A stretch of 64,000 bases of DNA, taken from an uncultured Clostridia bacterium (GTDB lineage Bacteria; Bacillota; Clostridia; Christensenellales; CAG-314). A program made the position numbers and the translations under genes. This document shows, one piece after another, positions 61,323 to 64,000 of the stretch; the first letter of the stretch is position 1, and every line of letters begins with the position of its first letter. The notes under the pieces were generated by a model. It worked only from the letters and a program-made list of their open reading frames with translations, was not told where the DNA came from and ran no database searches. The stretch covers positions 124,001 through 188,000 of the forward strand of contig CANOTO010000002.1 in NCBI GenBank assembly GCA_947570215.1. Reading direction: 5' to 3'.

Positions 61323-62183
61323 GTGAAAAACAAATTGCAGAAAAATTTCGACGGCAGTACGTTATCGGTCGTTCCGCCTAACAAACAGCGTGTTTGGGAA
61401 GTGGACTTCTTGCGCGGTATAATGATATTGTCGGTGGTATGGGATCACACTCTCAACGATATACGCGTCGACGCGGGCGGAAACTACAAGACGGCATTTT
61501 TTCGGGCGTTGTACGATTTTTCCTGCAAATATGCTTCAAGCGCGCTGCGCGCGGTTTGTCAGCCGGCTGTGGTAGTGTTGTTTATATTTACGGCGGGGCT
61601 GTCGTGCGGCTTTTCCAAAAACAATTTTAACCGCTCGTTAAAATTGATGGGCGCGTCGGTGTTTTTCACATTGGGCTGTTTTGTCGTGTCCGTAGTGTTA
61701 AAACGGCATATAATGGTGTATTTCAACGTAATTCGCGTAATCGCGCTTTCGGTGTTTTTGTGGTCGGTTATATCGTGGATTAGGAAAAAATGTGTAAAAA
61801 ATCGGCAAAGGAACCTGTTCGGCGTAGTTATGTTCGCTGTAATTATCGCAGTTTTACTTGCGGGTTATTGCGCAAAAGAACAGCCCTGGACAAGCGAAAA
61901 TCCCCATTGGTTTTTCCTCGCGGAACACAGCGGCGAAGCTTACGGGTATTTCAGAGCTATGGATTACCGCGCATTTTTCCCCGATTTCGGTTGGTTTTTG
62001 TTGGGCGCGTTTTTGGGCGGAATAGTCTATAAGGAAAAACGCACGCTGTTTCCTTCCGTAAATCCCAAGTACGTCCGTTTCGTAACCGCTTGCGGACGGA
62101 AAACTCTTATAATATATTTCATAAGCAAAATACTGACCTACGCGTTTGTTTACCTGTTCCACGGTATTTGGGACGTACTGTAA
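61323..62183 (+). CDS. DUF1624/HGSNAT-type membrane acyltransferase
   Basis: 286 residues from GTG 61323. RVWEVDFLRGIMILSVVWDH at residues 22-41 is the start of the heparan-alpha-glucosaminide N-acetyltransferase-like (DUF1624) family, with the Arg-Gly and the catalytic-type His. About seven or eight membrane helices follow (AVVVLFIFTAGLSCGF, ASVFFTLGCFVVSVVL, VIRVIALSVFLWSVISWI, FGVVMFAVIIAVLLAGYC, YFISKILTYAFVYLF). It may acetylate a sugar at the membrane using acetyl-CoA; substrate unknown. Leaderless start with no SD. Followed 50 nt later by lepA. Confidence 0.78.
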   Translation: MKNKLQKNFDGSTLSVVPPNKQRVWEVDFLRGIMILSVVWDHTLNDIRVDAGGNYKTAFFRALYDFSCKYASSALRAVCQPAVVVLFIFTAGLSCGFSKNNFNRSLKLMGASVFFTLGCFVVSVVLKRHIMVYFNVIRVIALSVFLWSVISWIRKKCVKNRQRNLFGVVMFAVIIAVLLAGYCAKEQPWTSENPHWFFLAEHSGEAYGYFRAMDYRAFFPDFGWFLLGAFLGGIVYKEKRTLFPSVNPKYVRFVTACGRKTLIIYFISKILTYAFVYLFHGIWDVL

Positions 62184-62233
62184 CGCAATACTGTCGGTTT
62201 TTATCAAATGTATAGCACACGGGAAGTTATTTT

Positions 62234-64000
62234 ATGTCTAAGCAAAACACACGTAATTTTTGTATCATAGCTCATATCGACCACGGCAAGAGTACGCTTG
62301 CCGACAGGCTTATGGAGTACACCGGGCAGGTTGCCAAGCGCGACTTGGCTGCGCAGATGTTGGACTCTATGGATATAGAGCGCGAACGCGGAATAACCAT
62401 CAAGCTGACGCCTGTCAAGATGACATATACCAAGGACGGGGTAGAGTACGAACTTAACCTAATCGACACCCCGGGACACGTAGACTTCAATTACGAAGTA
62501 TCCCGTTCGCTCGCCGCGTGCGAAGGCGCGTTGTTAGTTGTGGACGCTTCGCAAGGCGTAGAAGCTCAAACGCTCGCCAATTGCTATTTGGCTTTGGAAA
62601 ACGATTTGGAAATTATTCCCGTTATCAACAAGATAGATTTGCCGTCCGCCGATATCGACGGAGCCAAGCAGGAAATCGAAGATACGATAGGTCTCGACGC
62701 GTCGTGCGCTCCGCTCGTTTCCGCCAAGGAAGGCATAAATATTCAGTCGGTTTTGGACGCGGTTGTAGACAATATTCCCGCTCCCAAGGGTGACGCATCC
62801 GCTCCGCTTAAAGCGCTTATATTCGATTGTCAGTACGACAATTACAAGGGCGTAATAATTTTTGTCCGCATTTTCGACGGCGAAGTGCGCGTGGGTACGT
62901 CCATTAAAATGTTCGAAACCAAGGGCAAGGTGTTCGACGTTACGGAAGTAGGCATCTTCGCCCCGTCAATGCAGGCGGCCGACAAGTTGTCCGCCGGCGA
63001 CGTGGGCTACGTCTGCGCAAGCATCAAGACGGTGTCCGATACCAAGGTGGGCGATACGTTAACGGACGCTCACAATCCCTGTCAAACGCCTTTGAAGGGC
63101 TATAAGGAAGTAAAACCGATGGTTTTCTGCGGAATTTTCCCAGCCGACGGCAGCAAATACAACGATTTGAAGGACGCTTTGGAAAAGCTCAAGCTAAACG
63201 ACGCCGCTCTAACCTACGAGCCGGATACGTCGGTGGCCCTCGGCTTCGGTTTCCGTTGCGGCTTTTTGGGACTGCTGCATATGGAGATTATTCAAGAGCG
63301 TTTGGAGCGCGAATTCGATCTCGACCTTGTAACAACCGCGCCCAGCGTAGTATACAAGGTGTACACAACCCAAGGCGACGTACTTGATATCGACAACCCC
63401 ACCAAGCTCCCGCCCGTTACAAGTATCGAGCATATCGAGGAGCCCTTTGTCAAGGCGGAAATATATTCTCCGCCGGAGTACGTCGGCGATATTATGGGCT
63501 TATGTCAGGATAAGCGCGGCGTTTTTGCTGATATGACTTATCTTGATACTCGTAGGGTAAAGTTAACCTACGAAATGCCCCTTAACGAGATTATATACAA
63601 TTTTTTCGACAGTTTGAAGTCCCGCACGCGCGGCTACGCCAGTATGGACTACGAGCTTACGGGTTTTAAGACGGGACGGCTCGTCAGGATGGACATGATG
63701 CTCAACGGCGAAGTATGCGACGCTCTGTCTATTATCGTCAACGAAGAACGCGCCTACGCCCGCGGCAGACAAATGGCGGAAAAGTTAAAGGAAGCTATTC
63801 CGCGCCAAATGTTCGAAATTCCCGTTCAAGCGGCTATCGGCAACAAGATTATCGCGCGCGAAACCATCAAGGCATTGCGCAAGGACGTGCTTGCCAAGTG
63901 CTACGGAGGCGATATAACCCGTAAGAAGAAGCTGCTCGAAAAGCAAAAGGAAGGCAAAAAGCGTATGCGCCAAGTCGGTTCCGTTTCCGTTCCGAGCGAA
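62234..64000 (+). CDS. lepA: Elongation factor 4 (LepA), 3' end outside window
   Basis: 589 codons in frame to the window edge without stop; the family is about 600 long, so only some ten residues are missing. G1 [18 protein letters not shown]2 RGITI, G3 DTPGHVDF and G4 NKID of the GTPase are intact, and the LepA-specific C-terminal domain begins near [20 protein letters not shown] and [11 protein letters not shown]. The GTPase moves stalled ribosomes back one step under ionic or cold stress. In Firmicutes lepA often precedes hemN, dnaK or hrcA genes, so the CIRCE regulator may lie beyond the right edge (inference). Start at ATG 62234 with a weak GGGAAG. Confidence 0.96.
   Translation, partial: MSKQNTRNFCIIAHIDHGKSTLADRLMEYTGQVAKRDLAAQMLDSMDIERERGITIKLTPVKMTYTKDGVEYELNLIDTPGHVDFNYEVSRSLAACEGALLVVDASQGVEAQTLANCYLALENDLEIIPVINKIDLPSADIDGAKQEIEDTIGLDASCAPLVSAKEGINIQSVLDAVVDNIPAPKGDASAPLKALIFDCQYDNYKGVIIFVRIFDGEVRVGTSIKMFETKGKVFDVTEVGIFAPSMQAADKLSAGDVGYVCASIKTVSDTKVGDTLTDAHNPCQTPLKGYKEVKPMVFCGIFPADGSKYNDLKDALEKLKLNDAALTYEPDTSVALGFGFRCGFLGLLHMEIIQERLEREFDLDLVTTAPSVVYKVYTTQGDVLDIDNPTKLPPVTSIEHIEEPFVKAEIYSPPEYVGDIMGLCQDKRGVFADMTYLDTRRVKLTYEMPLNEIIYNFFDSLKSRTRGYASMDYELTGFKTGRLVRMDMMLNGEVCDALSIIVNEERAYARGRQMAEKLKEAIPRQMFEIPVQAAIGNKIIARETIKALRKDVLAKCYGGDITRKKKLLEKQKEGKKRMRQVGSVSVPSE

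Overview
The window looks like a chromosome segment of a low-to-moderate GC Gram-positive bacterium of the Clostridia type, probably an uncultured lineage (inference). The evidence is a set of Firmicutes hallmarks: a T-box leader before valS, a CIRCE operator before groES-groEL, RNase J, CdaA diadenylate cyclase, DegV, DUF421/YetF, a NdoA/MazF toxin, strong AGGAGG-type ribosome sites, TTG/GTG starts, and lysine synthesis through diaminopimelate dehydrogenase. Both window edges cut genes: a degV-like gene at the left and lepA at the right.

Layout. 1-6.9 kb: DegV end, DUF421 membrane protein, PdaB-like deacetylase, a two-OB-fold SSB, and two related exported SH3-type proteins with C-terminal membrane anchors that flank a small sigma-like/HTH regulator whose promoter carries an unusual palindromic operator array. 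7.0-15.6 kb: a compact phage-derived head and packaging cassette (large terminase, small terminase-like protein, zinc-finger protein, portal, scaffold-like protein, major capsid protein, three head-completion-like genes and a coiled-coil protein). I see no integrase, repressor, replication, tail-tube, lysis or attachment site in or next to it. 15.7-22.1 kb: two membrane proteins, RNase J, and the tRNA wobble-uridine pair TrmR/TrhP. 22.2-24.7 kb: dapB, dapA and asd on the minus strand. 25-30 kb: DUF624-like protein, Hsp33, a helical-repeat protein and a YkvI-like transporter. 29.9-33 kb: an NMT1-type ABC importer preceded by a structured leader with its own terminator. 33.0-34.4 kb: a Cys-containing small protein divergent from four tandem XRE regulators, with helically phased operators between them. 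34.4-39.4 kb: T-box and valS, MscS, and a MazF toxin without a visible antitoxin. 39.5-40.2 kb: a roughly 122-nt tandem repeat carrying TATAAT boxes. 40.2-49.3 kb: glycosyltransferase, Lgt with a large extra C-terminal domain, PncB, DivIVA-like protein, metal permease, phosphodiesterase, GroEL/ES. 49.4-57.2 kb: DUF2188 protein, dCMP deaminase, Ddh, CdaA plus a 44-codon membrane microprotein, aspartokinase, two flavoproteins. 57.2-64 kb: a 1032-residue repeat protein with His/Cys modules, a glycerophosphodiesterase, a DUF1624-type acyltransferase and lepA.

How genes fit together. Aspartokinase (53.3 kb), Asd-DapA-DapB (22-25 kb) and Ddh (51 kb) make a complete short route from aspartate to meso-diaminopimelate, for lysine and peptidoglycan. 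TrmR and TrhP together make 5-methoxyuridine-type wobble bases. Lgt, PdaB, the SH3 proteins, CdaA, DivIVA-like and MscS genes all concern the cell envelope.

Most interesting: the tail-less capsid/packaging cassette with host-like codon use. A RinA/ArpU-like late-activator candidate lies just upstream, and its start site is covered by an SOS-box-like palindrome array. Together these suggest a domesticated, gene-transfer-agent-like or satellite-like particle system; this is inference. Other points of interest are an orphan structured leader, the phased operators of the XRE quartet, apparently leaderless promoters, and the modular surface protein.
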